Below, piece by piece: positions 23,418 through 34,679 of a DNA stretch of 64,000 bases. Below the pieces are notes generated by a model that saw nothing but the letters and a program-made list of their open reading frames with translations, was not told the DNA's origin and ran no database searches. The position numbers were made by a program, and so were the translations under genes. Numbering within the stretch: the first letter of the stretch is position 1; each line of letters begins with the position of its first letter. The stretch comes from Aphrocallistes beatrix (Eukaryota > Porifera > Hexactinellida > Sceptrulophora > Aphrocallistidae): the NCBI GenBank assembly GCA_963281255.1, contig OY725490.1, forward strand, positions 2,604,001 to 2,668,000. The letters run 5' to 3'.

Positions 23418-26400
23418 ATGGCAGAGCTGACTCCATCCAACAAAGAGTTGGAAGTAGAACTCTTGTGCGATCGTAGCAGGATCCCGACATCTCCAGTCGA
23501 CACAGAAATCCACCTCATGTGCCAGATCTCCGCGCCTGAAGACGACATGGTGCGAGCTCCAGTCTCCATCTGTGCAGTGATAGACCGCAGCGGCAGCATG
23601 AAGGAGAACATGCCTCTGATGCGACAGACGCTCAAGTTCATGGTGGAACAGCTGCGTCTTGACGACAGACTGGCACTGGTCACGTTTGACCACGAAGTCG
23701 TGACTGAGTTTGAGCTAACCGCGATGAACGAGGGAGGGAAGGAGAAAGCTAAGAAGATCATCGACCTCGTGACAGAGAGAGGACACACCAATCTGAGTGG
23801 AGGTCTGCTCGCAGGTCTTAATGTGTTCTATCAGGCGAGTTTACTGTATTGAGTTATTACATGTATGCAATATCCCCAACATGAAGCGTTAAACTGGATG
23901 CATTAAAACCAAGGTTGCAACCGAATAGTTCAATATTCGGTTAGACCAAATATTATTTGGCAAATAGCTGATTCAGTATTCGTATTCGGTTGAGCTAACC
24001 GAATATTATCAGTATTCGTATTCGGTTAGGGAATATTCATGAATATTTATATCCGGTTCAATCGGTTTCAACCTTGGTTTTAATATATTTTCTAATTAAT
24101 TTACCTATCATATCCAGTCACTATCTGTAAAATAGATCAACATACAGTACTATAACAATTCACAGTCCTCTATTAAAGATTACCTATTCAGCTGCGGAAT
24201 ATTATAATTTATGAAGTACCCGAATAATATCAGTATTTGTATTCGGTTCAGGAACTATTCATGAATACTGATATTCGGTTCAATCGGTTTCAACCTTATT
24301 TCTAACCTTGAGAGTGAATATACTCATTGTAGGGATAATCTGGTACATATAGCCTACTACATATAAGGCCTCACAGTAACTTACGGATTTTGGACTAGGG
24401 ATGCGGTAGAAGATGGTTGAACTGTTGTATGACGGTTTACTTACCATGACCATTTACTTACCTCTATTACATGGACCAGGGATATATTCCAGCCATGACG
24501 GTTTACTTACCTTCTTTGTTATGGCTTCACACTTTATACTTCCTATTACACAACTACATTTTATTAGTATTCACATGTATTTCAGGAAAATGAAGTGCAT
24601 TCGGTAAAATATGCTGGAACATGATATCGGATATTATCATAATGCTTTATTAATTTTGTTATATCGATTTACTATTGAATAACTTCTATATCTTTTCCCC
24701 TAATATTATTAGAATGGATATTTTGGATTACAAAATTTTTTACAATTCATATAGTTTAGTGATGCAATTGTTATAGAATATTAGTTACTTTTTAATCCAT
24801 GTTTTAGATTATTTTAGACTTTTCATTATTTATATTTCAATTAAATCAAATGCATCCTGCTAACAGTAAATAATCCTTAATGTTTAACTCAGGGTTTAAG
24901 TAATTAATTGTTTCCGATGTGAATACTAATAAAATGTAGTTGTGTAATAGGAAGTATAAAGTGTGAAGCCATAACAAAGATGGTAAGTAAACCGTCATGG
25001 TTGGAATATATCCCTGGTCCATGTAATAGAGGTAAGTAAATGGTCATGGTAAGTAAACCGTCATACAACAGAACTAATACATGAGCTGCCTTAAATCATT
25101 AACTACGCACAATAGAGCTTAGGAATGTGCTACCAGCATATATAAATATGGTATCAAAGTACCCATATCCGTTGTTAAAATTTAGATTAGTCATCATATG
25201 ATTGCGCAATAGGTTATATTTGTGACAATGATTTTCAGAGGCCGTTTAAGGGCATTTCTAAGTGTTTTTATTATAAGGTTTTTCAAATAGAACTGAACTA
25301 TGAATGGGTTGATGCGAAAAGATTTTTTCATGGAATGTTATGGAAACGTATTTAGTCAGTTGGGCCATATTTTAAAAACCGCAGGGGCTAGACATTCAAA
25401 TTTAATCCCATTTGATAGTGATTAGACTACTTCCTATTAAGTAATAATATACTTTCTGAAGTGCCCTTAAATGGCCTCTGAAAATCACTAAATTTGTCTC
25501 AAATTATAACCTATTGCGCAATCATTTGATGACTAATCTAAAATTTAACAACGGAGGTACTTTGATACCATATTTATATATGCTGGTAACACATTCCTAA
25601 GCTCTAGTGTGCCTTGTTAATGATTTAAGGCATCTCATGTATTAGTTCAACCATCTTCTACCGCATCCCTAGTCCAAAGTCCGCAAGTTACTGTGAGGCC
25701 TTCTTATATGTAGTAGGCTATGGTACAGCGAAATATTTGAATAAAATATCGATAATCCACCATTGTCTTAAGAAACACGCGATTTATTTTAATACGAATC
25801 TTATGTGAACTGTTAAATTTGGACTATTGCCAGTAGTTTGTTTTATACTAATTAGCCCGCGCTTTGCGAGGTGTTTTGTTGCGTCATTTCCGGTTTAAGC
25901 CATTTTGGGCGGGGAGGCCATACAAGTTTGGGGTCTTACTATAAATAGAAAAAAACACTAAGCCACCCGCAGGCTAAAAGGCAGAACTGCTGAATAAGCA
26001 TTGACTGTACTCTGTACATAATCTCTACACACAGGTGCCATCTGACAGAGCCACTAAAGTGGAATCGGTGCTGCTGTTCACAGACGGGAAAGCTAACTTC
26101 GGCATAACCAATGCTAAGACGCTGGAGAAAGCTGCTCGTAACACTGTAATGCAGATTGGACGGAATACGAATGTTTTCACGTTCGGGTACGGAGCAGAAC
26201 ACGACGCGAATATTCTGCGCACAATCGCAGAGGCGGGCAACGGACTGTTCTACTTCATCGACAGTCAGGAGAGCATTCCTGAGTCGTTCTGCGACTGTCT
26301 GGGCGGACTTCTCAGTGTCTCTGCTCAGAATCTGAAAGTGACTCTCATAGCTGAGCCTCAGGTAAGATTGGTTAACTAAAATTTGCAAAGAGTAATGACT

Positions 26401-28030
26401 CCTGTTCTATCACTACATACCTAGCAAGTACTGTATCATCTTTTCGATCTCATTGGTCACGAATTCATTTTATTGTAGTATCTAGAAGTGCTCGACAAAA
26501 TCAAAATATCTTCACCACCATTTTACAGTGGTTAAAAGCCACCATATTCTGAATACGTGATGTCAATAGACCAGTAATTAATAAAATTTGGTGGCTTAGT
26601 TAGCCACCACGATCAAGAATTTGACGGCTTATCGTTGCGAGAAATTCTGGGGAATTTTCTGATGAAATTTCTAGAGAAATTTCTGGGGAAATTTCAGATC
26701 TCGTTTTGAACGATTCGGTTGATTTTTGAAACAATAAAGATCAGATACATCTCTACGCTATAAATGGATCAGAAGTTTTATAATAATGTGACTAATAGAT
26801 TTCCCAGAATCGTACACACGGACGTTCTATAGAGTATCTGCACATGTTGCACTATGTGATCTCACACATCCCATGTTACTGTGTGCTATCGTGTAGGTTG
26901 TGTTCCAAGCTCCCTCCACCCCCTTCCCAGTGACAGTGGTGAAGCCAGGGAAGGAGCTAGTGGTGCGAGTGCCTGACATCTACTCAGGAGAGTCCAAGTG
27001 CATCGTTGTTCCGGCGCGTCTCTCCGGAACTAAGAACACATCCCCTGAGAACCGTCTCCTCGCTACCCTGAGCGTGGTAGGGTTCAGTGTGTGCTCCAGC
27101 TCTCATGTGACGCTAGAGGCAGTGGCGGTGGTGTGTGTGGACCCTACCTGTCCCGCCCCCGTTCCCTCTGAGGGCCAGAAGGAGATACTCGTGAATCGGA
27201 TGAGGATTGCCACTTCTGAGGTGAGTTGTGTGCTTACTATTCAACAATACGGGAAATCCTGGGATTTCTCCTAGGAAATATCTTCCATTTTTGGGAAATT
27301 TGAGCGAAATAATTTTATTGTTATAGTAATAGATTTATTTATGATATAATTAAGTAATAAATTGAATATTTTGAGTGAGTTAGAAGCTGAGGGGTAACCC
27401 CAATCCTAACATTAGGCGACTAGAAGGTTGCCTAGGGCAGAATCTTTTTGAACATTTGAACGTACGAAACACAATATAGCTTAAATAGAGGGTAAGCTAG
27501 GGATGGCCTAATGTTTGTATGCTGAGTAGGAGTGGGACAGCAAATAATCAGTTTACCTAGGGTTGGATACGCCATTGGGTGTTATCAATGAATACCACCA
27601 ACTCCATTCTGACTTTCCTGTTGTGTAGGTATTGGAGGAAGCGAGGAAGTCAGCGGATAAAGGAGAGATAATCGACGCACGTCTCCTCATCACAGACATG
27701 ATACAGACCATAAAGGAGTCCGAGGTGTGCAAGCACGAGGTTAGCGTCTACTGCGTAGAGTCCCTGAATGACGTGTTAGCAGAGCTGAAGGATAAGACCA
27801 GCTACATCTCCAAGGGAAACAAACTCATGAACCAGTTGGCACAGGGACATGCCTGGCAGCGGAATAACATTTGTAAACCGGCGATGCTACAACAACATAT
27901 CGTAGATAATACATCTGAGCTTGACTCGAAGGAAGAGAAGTTGAGTAAAGCGAAGGCAAACCCTTTCAAGGCGAATCCTTATCAGAATAGAAAGAAAGGA
28001 GCTATGCAGATGAATTATTACTTCAAATAA
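23418..28030 (+). CDS. VWA-domain protein, tandem copy B (4 exons)
   Basis: Exons 23418-23834, 26035-26361, 26897-27220 and 27629-28030 have exactly the same lengths and phases (all 0) as copy A and give 489 codons. The protein matches copy A almost residue for residue, including the MIDAS motif DRSGSM (56-61) and LFTDGKAN. The exception is the last 35 or so residues, where copy B ends with a Lys/Ala-rich tail and NYYFK instead of GYHFK. The GC donor of intron 1 is conserved. Introns 2 and 3 differ completely in length and most sequence from copy A, although exon differences are few, many of them silent. Intron 1 carries the shared foldback plus two later insertions. Function is unknown; a binding or scaffold role is the family expectation. 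Confidence 0.85.
23910..24297. mobile_element. AACCGAATA-type MITE(s) in VWA gene B intron 1
   Basis: Starts CAAGGTTGCAACCGAATA and ends TCAATCGGTTTCAACCTT, with many internal copies of ATTCGGTT and ACCGAATAT. An internal end-like sequence at about 24060-24083 suggests a complete element of about 170 bp followed by a partial second one. Copy A lacks it (CATTAAAACGATATTTCTAA), so it inserted after the gene duplication. Related elements lie at 44.55-45.06 kb and, degraded, at 46.65-47.06 kb. Confidence 0.75.
24343..25726. mobile_element. Foldback element in VWA gene B intron 1, with nested MITE
   Basis: Same foldback as at 20380-21302, with inverted arms beginning AGCCTACTACATATAAGG and ending CTTATATGTAGTAGGCTA. 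The left arm is split by a 648-bp element at 24423-25070; without it the size is about 736 bp. No coding capacity is seen. Confidence 0.8.
24423..25070. mobile_element. 648-bp MITE nested in the foldback
   Basis: Long inverted ends begin TGTTGTATGACGGTTTACTT and end with the complement AAGTAAACCGTCATACAACA; similarity extends about 170 bases inward on each side. It is flanked by GAAC at 24419-24422 and 25071-25074. Copy A has an uninterrupted GAGC at this point, so the 4-bp repeat is a target-site duplication. A central AT-rich part without coding capacity makes it non-autonomous. Confidence 0.85.
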
Positions 28031-29128
28031 AATGGAGATGTATTAGCTTTTCGTATTTGTATAGGATGTATATCAGCGGATTTGAGAATTTTACTTTGCA
28101 TGTTGCTCTCTATATATTTATTTTCTGAATGCTTGAAACTGTGACGTTTAGAAACGGTGTAATTGCGGTATCTAGGCTACTAGCTAGTTAGATAGTTATT
28201 CACCTGATCTAGTGTTGTCTCAAAGGAATGGCGGACATTTCGTCGCTCGGACATTTCGTCCCTGGAATTTTCGTCCCCTGAAATGTCCCTTTCGCACTTA
28301 CTGATTTCTCAATCAAAATGCCTCATTTTCACCCTTTTCAAACATACTCCACACCAAAAGCCTCACTTTCCGTTCCTTACATATTAGTGCCTGTTTATTT
28401 TAGTCTCTAATGAGACAGAATGATCGAGCGACGAAATACCCGAGCGACGAAGTGTCCGATTACCGTCTCAAAGGTTCTGCAACAAACCTTGCTGATGTAT
28501 TAGAGCAGTGGTCTTCAACCTTTTGCTTTTGAGAGTCAAATGTTAGTTCTCTATTGAATTGGCAAGCTGCATTGAAAGTTTAGGATCAAGTATTCTACAT
28601 TTCATATCGCACTGTTTTATTGAAAAATGAGTAATTGCAAAGTATATTTTTTATCGTATTGCATTTGATATAATATTTGAGTATTTAGAAGACATAAATT
28701 AATTTCTGAGACAACAAAAGTCTTCTATACAATTTAAACACCATTAAATTTTCTGATTAATCCTGCCAAATAATTGGAATCTGCAATTACAACCACCAAC
28801 GTGCTGACTGCATTCACAGATCTGTCTATTCTACTGATCTACCACGATTACAACCTTCCTGATCTTCAGACCTAAACAAAAGAACTACTGAGAATCCCCT
28901 ACTATAAAAAATTTATATATTGAGCATAATTTTATACTTTAATGTGATATTATATGCGATACAACTATGAGCATGAAACAGCTGATACGTTTTCAATTAG
29001 TTCTGGTTTTCATCATAAAATGACCGGGCTAGATATAGTATATAATAGTACGTACTAAATCGCGCTAAAAGTCCATTACATGTATGAATATTATATAGTA
29101 TTCATTCCATCACGCACTAGGCAGCACC
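28031..29128. other. Intergenic region between VWA B and Ig gene
   Basis: No gene seen. It contains the 8-10-bp-TSD inverted-repeat element at 28225-28464. Near 28507, CAGTGGTCTTCAACCTTTTG is a typical hAT-type left end, but no convincing right end was found. The AT-rich remainder leads to the Ig gene start. Confidence 0.6.
28225..28464. mobile_element. 240-bp MITE with 8-10-bp target duplication
   Basis: Inverted ends share CGGACA(T/C)TTCGTCGCTCGG with its complement at the right end. GTCTCAAAGG is repeated at 28217-28226 and 28465-28474 (8 to 10 bases, depending on where the ends are placed). The duplication length would fit a Mutator-like or hAT-like source. No coding capacity. Confidence 0.8.
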
Positions 29129-32100
29129 ATGATCACTCTCTCCCTCCTAACATTACTCCTGCTACCTTACTCGCACTCACTCTCTTTCTTCACAAACCTA
29201 ACTGACATGGTGGTATCCATTAACCTCCCAGTTGAGTTCTCTGTGTTTATAACACACAGCTCCCCCATCTCTTTAACGTGGACACACAACGCATACACTT
29301 TTGCTTGTACTCCACCCAGCATAGCGTGTACGCCCGTGATATCTGGATATGAATTTACCGTTGCTTCCACGACGGGTCTATCATTGTTTAAGATGAAGAT
29401 CGCGGCTGTTAACGCCTCTCATGCTGGGAATGTTAGCGCTGAAGCTACACGGTTGTCAGACCTTAACGTGATTACGTCACGGGCTATTTTGGTAGTAAAT
29501 GATGTGCTGGATTTCCTGATTGCGCCTGAGAATAGAACTACATTAGTTGGAGAGTCAGTTGAGTTTATCTGCATCGGCAACAAAGGAGGAGGGAACTATG
29601 CGTGGAGGAAGAACGGTACAATCCTGTCTCCTAATTCTAATTCGAGGTTTGTATTTCGGCCCTAGAATCAGGATAAAAACCACAAAAATTTCTGTTTACC
29701 AGAAATTTTTTTGATATATTGAAAATGCTAACTGTACAAAACACCCTGTATAATCCGATTAGTTTATATTCCGGAATTCCTACAAAATCCGACATTGTTC
29801 CACACCCAGTGAATGTCCATGTAGTATTCTGGTACTATACTTGTAGGATTAACTCACAAACACTTCGTGCGTGTCCGCCTGAACCATTCTTCGGGTACCC
29901 ATACTACCCTTAAATCTTTTCACAGAAAGCAACAAACTATTCATGTTCATTCATATTACCTTTGGCTTCTTCTACAAACTCAATGTTGTTACCCCAAGCT
30001 AATTACTGGAGAATAATCTATGCAGTATACCTTGTAACTAACAAATCTTATATATTAAAATGCTAGGATTCTTTTTTTTTGTTTGTTTGTTTGTTTGTCC
30101 GAATTGATTGAGATCTATATGAAAATTATTTGTTTACTTTTGTTTGCATTAGATACATAAAGTAAACGAATCTCAAAAATATGCTAGAAACTCGCTTTCA
30201 ACGGTTGACATGGGGTTTTCAGGGGTGTAGATTTCGAATATCATATTTTCGGATCCATATGAAAAATTATTCGTTGACCTTTGTTTACAATATATATATA
30301 TAAAGGAAAAAAATTCCAAAAATAGTTTAGATTGAGTAACTCCAGGCGCCCGTAGGGCGACTCTGCGAACACACAGTGTCCGCAAGCCGCGCAGCGCAAG
30401 CAAGCGAAGCGCGCTTGTATGTTATATTATCAAGAGTTAGTATGTAATACAACTGCATTTTATCAATAAATTAGATATGCACCTTTTTATCTGATTTTAA
30501 GAGCCAGTGCTGCTGCTGATAGGTTAGTGATCACTAAGGAGCAAGTGGGGGCAGTTCCTCCCGCACTTTTTGAAATATTGTCCGTCATCAAATTATTACT
30601 TTCGTACTATGGTGAGACTGATCATTTATTTAATTTTGTGACAATTGACAAATATTACATTTATTTTGTCATTTGCTGGATAAGAAGATACTAACTTCGA
30701 AGAATCTGGACTTATTATATGAAAAATCTTATTAACTTCTAGTGGCTTTGCATCTGGACCCCCCACTGTAGAGATTACAGCGCCCCCAGACCCCCCAGGT
30801 GGGTGTTGTACAAGCCCAACCACAAAATCCTGGTTACGCTAACCAGGAGGGCAAAAGCGTAACTAACTACTAGCTATGCTCCTGGATATTATAGCGTCTA
30901 ACGTACCACGATATAATGCAGTTACTATTCAATTAACAATCTGCATAGGAGCAATGTATTCCAGCCAATGACATACTCATATTTGCAATAATAGATTAAT
31001 CCGAGTAAAATGTTTATTGAATGAGGGGATAAAGTTCTGGAAGCATTTGGTTCAGTTCTGTGATATATTTGACTTGATGCTTCGATGCTTGAAATATTAG
31101 AATATCTGTAGACAAGCAGTGTCCTTCCTACACACTACAATAATCCGACCTGTGTTATCTAGTGCTATTCCATACGGGTCATAGAACTCTCCCAAACCTT
31201 GACCTTGCTTCCCAAACTTATGTATCTGCTCTCCCTCCTGACTAAATACATACACACAGTGATTGTCGTAGTCACTCATAATGATGTTATATTCTCTGTC
31301 TATGTCGAAGCAGATTGGATTGTTTGTTTGTTTATCATTACCACGAGTTATGAGTCTGTTGGTTAGAACGTGATCTGAACTGAACACAAACAAACACGGA
31401 TCACTCTCATCTAGCACCAATACTCTGTCTCTTGGAACCTTTACGTCACGTGGACACTTTAACACTCCTATTCCTAGCATGGAATGGAACTTGAGATCTT
31501 TTGTGAAGACTTGAACTCTATTGTTGTAACGATCACACACGTAGATATTGTTATTTCTGTCAGAGACATCCAGACCATGTGGATTCTTGAATTGTCCATC
31601 TCCACTCCCTACACTACCAACACTCTTCACTAGCTTACCTCCTAGCTCGTACACATTCATACAGTGACCACTGTATTGTGTAACAATCACTTTATTGAGA
31701 GAAATACAAATTCCTATCGGGCGATTCATTTTCTCACTGAACATAAATAGATTGTCTCCGTTACAGCTAAACACTTGTACACGATGGTTGTTTAGATCTG
31801 CTATGTAAATATTTCCAGTTTTGTAGTGTATAGCTAGACTTCTAGGATAGTTCAATTCTCCTGGAGCTTTCTTCGTGTTTTTCTTACAGGAGTAAGCAGT
31901 AGGGAGGTGTTTCGTCTTGTAGTCAGGGACGACAGGTTTGACTTGAGGAGGGAAGGTGCGGGTGAGAGAAGTGTTCGACTCACCATTAAGCTTAATACTC
32001 CCGAGCTGTTCTATGTCAGTTTCGAATAGAGGATCCCATTCAAACTCTATTTGGTATATTTCTTGGCGTAATTCCGCGATTTTAGTGTCGATTGCGAGAT

Positions 32101-34459
32101 TAAAATTTTCGCGAATTTCAATAAATTTGTTATTTACGAGTTTATCTAGGCTGACAGATTTAACTGTATTTAGACTTTCTAACATTTCATTCATTTCTTG
32201 AGTCTTCTTATTAAACTCTGTTTCTATTTCTTCAACAGAAGAGAGGAGGTTATTCTCTCTGACTTGTAGAGCTTCATGAGACCGCTTGAAGCTGTCTTGT
32301 ATCTTCTTTCTAGTTTCTCTTATTTGCTCTGTAAAGTTTTGTTGTATACTAGCCATCTTATTCAACTGAAATTATAGTTTTGTTCTGTGAATTTTATTAA
32401 TATAGTACATTACACAGTAATATTCTAGTGCTTAGAGATATGAACCATCTTGAGCCTAATACGATTCTTCATTAATTTAGTAGTTCTAAGCAGTTCCATT
32501 ATTAATTAAATACATAATTTCTAGGTATGCAATATCTTCAACTACTTCCATCTCCACTCTGAATATCTCCAATCTGACAGCTGTAGACATCGGAGAGTTT
32601 GAATGTGAATATACACTGAATAGTGACGTCATCACATCATCCGCTCAGCTCCAGCTATCCGACTACAGACCTCCGACAGTAACTCCATTGCCCACACAAG
32701 AGGTTTAGTTATATCCATATGCGTAACTATGATACAGATACTCGAATCATTTATTTTTGGTTTGCCTTTTCGATGTATCAAAAATTATTTTTAAAAGGCT
32801 ACGTTTCATGCATTTTATTGAAACTATAACGATTCCTAATTTATATTAATTAATAATAATTGTTATTATTTTAATTAAAATGATAAATATAAATTTATCT
32901 TCATAGTCCATTCGGTCTACATTAGAGCTATCATTGTATCGTATCTAGGTGAACACTTTGATTGGTCCTAAAAGTGTACGCTGTCTGTTTGATGGGAACC
33001 CCCTACCCACCATCACGTGGTCTCACGACGGTGCCACGATCTCCTCCAGCCCCAGCCAGGGCCCCTACTCCGTTGGTCCAGTTCTCTACTTCGATCTCTC
33101 TTCAGAGTCTGACTCAGGAGATTACACGTGTACCGCTAGCAACGGGAGAGATAGTGCTAGCAGTTCCATAAGCATTCGTGTCACTGGGTTTATAGGAATC
33201 TTGGAGAGGTGGTATGTTATCATGGGCATATGTGTGGTGTGTCTGGCTGTGATATTTGTGGGAATCGCTCTGCTGTTGTCTCTATTGTGTTGCTGCTCGG
33301 ACCTCAGAAGCAAGAGAGAGTTTAAGGAGAAGTATGAGGACAGGATCAGAGAGATTAAGTCCAGGAGGCAGGAACGGGAGAGAGCTGCAAGACTGAGGTT
33401 AGGAGCGTCTTTTATGTCATGTATCTATCAACTATTATAACATTGTACAGGGAGATGTTATAATAGTTGATAGATACCAATCCAGCTAATATGGACATAC
33501 CGTATATACTCGAATAGTAGCCAGCCCTCGAATAGGCCCCTAAAGAGGGTGTTAATTTTTTATGTACATATTAGAAAAAATATTAATGGCAAATTCTCCT
33601 TTCTACCATTTTGTTCGCTCGTGCGGTAATATTCATTGAAAACTCGCTTATATCTGAAATATTAATTTTCTTCAGGAGTAAATGGAGCTAAAATTAATAA
33701 TCACCCCTACTAATATTCGAGTATAGGTGTATGTCAATTGGTTCGCCATTTTTTCAAAATCCCCATCACCCCCTCGAATAGCTTGTAAATCTTTCTCTAT
33801 CTTACACCAAGTGGTCGGAGATTGGATTGTTTCATATAGTATAGAGAACACGAGCTAAAATACAACGTACCAGAATACATTATTTTGTCATTCCTCGAAA
33901 AGCTTCCGTCTTAACTAATAAAATAGATACACTACTAATATATACATGCCAACCTGAGCCATGATAAAAACGGGAGGCAGCGTTGAATTTCGCGGGACAT
34001 GGCGGGACGCAATAGAAAAGTAAGTATAGTAGAATACAAAAACGGGACATAAGGTGAAATTTCATGTAAAAGCGGGGCACTCGAGAAAATTAGCAAAATA
34101 GAAAAAGCCGGATGTCCCACCAAAAACGGGACAGTTGGCAAGTATGCTAATAGCATTTCCGTTTATTCAGGTCAGATCGAGTTCAAGCTTCTAACCGCAG
34201 CGAGAAGGCCAGCCCAGCTCGTAGACACACCACACTCCCCCCTGGCAGCTCCAGGTTCCAGCACCTGATAGAGCGGAGCAGAGAGACACAGTACAAGAGT
34301 CAGGTCCGCAATCCCGACGGCTCCGTTGCCTACTCAGCGGCGGGAGAGAGGATTCGGGTGAAAGAGTCCCGGCCACGGACGCTCGCCACTGTGGAAGAAG
34401 CGACAGAGATGAAGGAAAGGCCACCCACTCACTTGCGACTGCCCAAGAAGGCTAAGTGA
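29129..34459 (+). CDS. Ig-superfamily single-pass membrane protein (4 exons)
   Basis: Exons 29129-29646, 32525-32702, 32949-33397 and 34171-34459 join in phases 2, 0 and 2 to 478 codons including the stop (477 aa). A signal peptide covers about residues 1-18 (a run of Leu/Thr after Met). Three Ig-like regions follow. The first is atypical; the second (Cys in FICIG and FECEY) is split by intron 1; the third has VRCLFDG, ITWSHDG and DYTCTAS. A membrane segment starts at Trp320 and runs about 28 residues to Cys-Cys-Cys. The cytoplasmic tail is about 130 residues, very basic and rich in Arg/Glu. It contains several Tyr but no clear ITAM or ITIM. It is probably a cell-surface adhesion or recognition protein. 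Intron 1 contains an antisense NHL gene. A spliced 3' UTR is possible, since an acceptor-like TTGCAG lies at about 34525. Confidence 0.8.
30056..30418 (+). mobile_element. Helitron-like non-autonomous element, intron 1 of Ig gene
   Basis: The 3' end (CAAGCGAAGCGCGCTTGT, a 6-bp stem CAAGCG/CGCTTG just before the end) and the preceding ACACAGTGTCCGC...AGCCGCGCAGCGC part match the elements ending at 37335 and 55670. The 5' end (ATCTTATATATTAAAATGC, then a T/G-rich run) differs from theirs. Shared 3' hairpin ends with different 5' ends are common among Helitrons, but the classic CTRR end is not clear. Confidence 0.5.
30430..31020. repeat. Segment duplicated at 34780-35400
   Basis: Starts AGTTAGTATGTAATACAACT and runs through AAGTGGGGGCAGTTCCTCCC and CCAACCACAAAATCCTGG to the site where a mariner sits in the other copy. 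This is the left part of the duplicated Ig/NHL unit. It includes short GC-rich inverted sequences of old DNA transposons, and no gene. Confidence 0.75.
31097..32356 (-). CDS. Coiled-coil/NHL-repeat protein, copy A (nested, antisense)
   Basis: A 419-aa protein. Residues 1-120 are heptad-rich and form a coiled coil. After a linker, about six NHL repeats make a beta-propeller; good ones read LNYPRSLAIHYKTGNIYIAD, NPHGLDVSDRNNNIYVCDRY and DPYGIALDNTGRIIVV. This is the C-terminal architecture of TRIM-NHL proteins (TRIM2/3/71 and the many invertebrate relatives), but no RING or B-box is encoded here. The ATG is the first in frame; nine bases upstream a TTTCAG acceptor suggests a 5' non-coding exon or a missing upstream coding exon. 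The gene lies entirely within intron 1 of the Ig gene on the opposite strand. The role is probably protein or RNA binding through the propeller. Confidence 0.88.
   Translation of the reverse strand: MASIQQNFTEQIRETRKKIQDSFKRSHEALQVRENNLLSSVEEIETEFNKKTQEMNEMLESLNTVKSVSLDKLVNNKFIEIRENFNLAIDTKIAELRQEIYQIEFEWDPLFETDIEQLGSIKLNGESNTSLTRTFPPQVKPVVPDYKTKHLPTAYSCKKNTKKAPGELNYPRSLAIHYKTGNIYIADLNNHRVQVFSCNGDNLFMFSEKMNRPIGICISLNKVIVTQYSGHCMNVYELGGKLVKSVGSVGSGDGQFKNPHGLDVSDRNNNIYVCDRYNNRVQVFTKDLKFHSMLGIGVLKCPRDVKVPRDRVLVLDESDPCLFVFSSDHVLTNRLITRGNDKQTNNPICFDIDREYNIIMSDYDNHCVYVFSQEGEQIHKFGKQGQGLGEFYDPYGIALDNTGRIIVVCRKDTACLQIF
33444..33477. repeat. 34-bp inverted copy in Ig intron 3 (template-switch footprint)
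   Basis: These 34 bases are the exact reverse complement of the run that begins at 33421 (GTATCTATCAACTATTATAA) and continues, in the paralogous copy at 39820-39860, through ATCTCCCTGTACA. In copy B the original orientation is intact. Copy A has lost CTCCCTGTACAGT and gained the inverted version. Confidence 0.85.
33495..34145. mobile_element. Degenerate DNA-transposon pieces in Ig intron 3
   Basis: A TATACTCGAATAGTAGCCAG...CTAATATTCGAGTATA inverted pair spans about 33505-33727. A second pair has ATGCCAACCTGAG at its left and CAGTTGGCAAGTATGC at its right, with repeated ACGGGACA motifs between (about 33945-34147). The parts shared with copy B (right ends) predate the duplication. Borders are approximate. 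Confidence 0.5.
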
Positions 34460-34679
34460 TATCCTGATCCAATTCGTGACACTATTTCGTATATTTTACT
34501 TTCTTAATCTTATGAATTTCCCCTTGCAGAGATATTATTTACTGGGGAGGGTGGAACCTGTTTCGAGATATATTTACGAGCAGAACATTGAAGGAGCGAA
34601 TAATGCTCTGGTTACGAGTCTAGTCATTCCTAGTAGAATCCTGTCCAGTGTGAATAAGTCTTTATATTTCTAATCGGGA

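Noticed and set aside
28505-28860. Complete hAT element starting CAGTGGTCTTCAACC
   Set aside because: Only the left end is convincing. No matching right end or 8-bp duplication was found, so borders cannot be given.
29719-29913. 64-codon frame just after Ig exon 1
   Set aside because: Lies in intron 1 and the Ig frame continues properly through the splice at 29646 to 32525.
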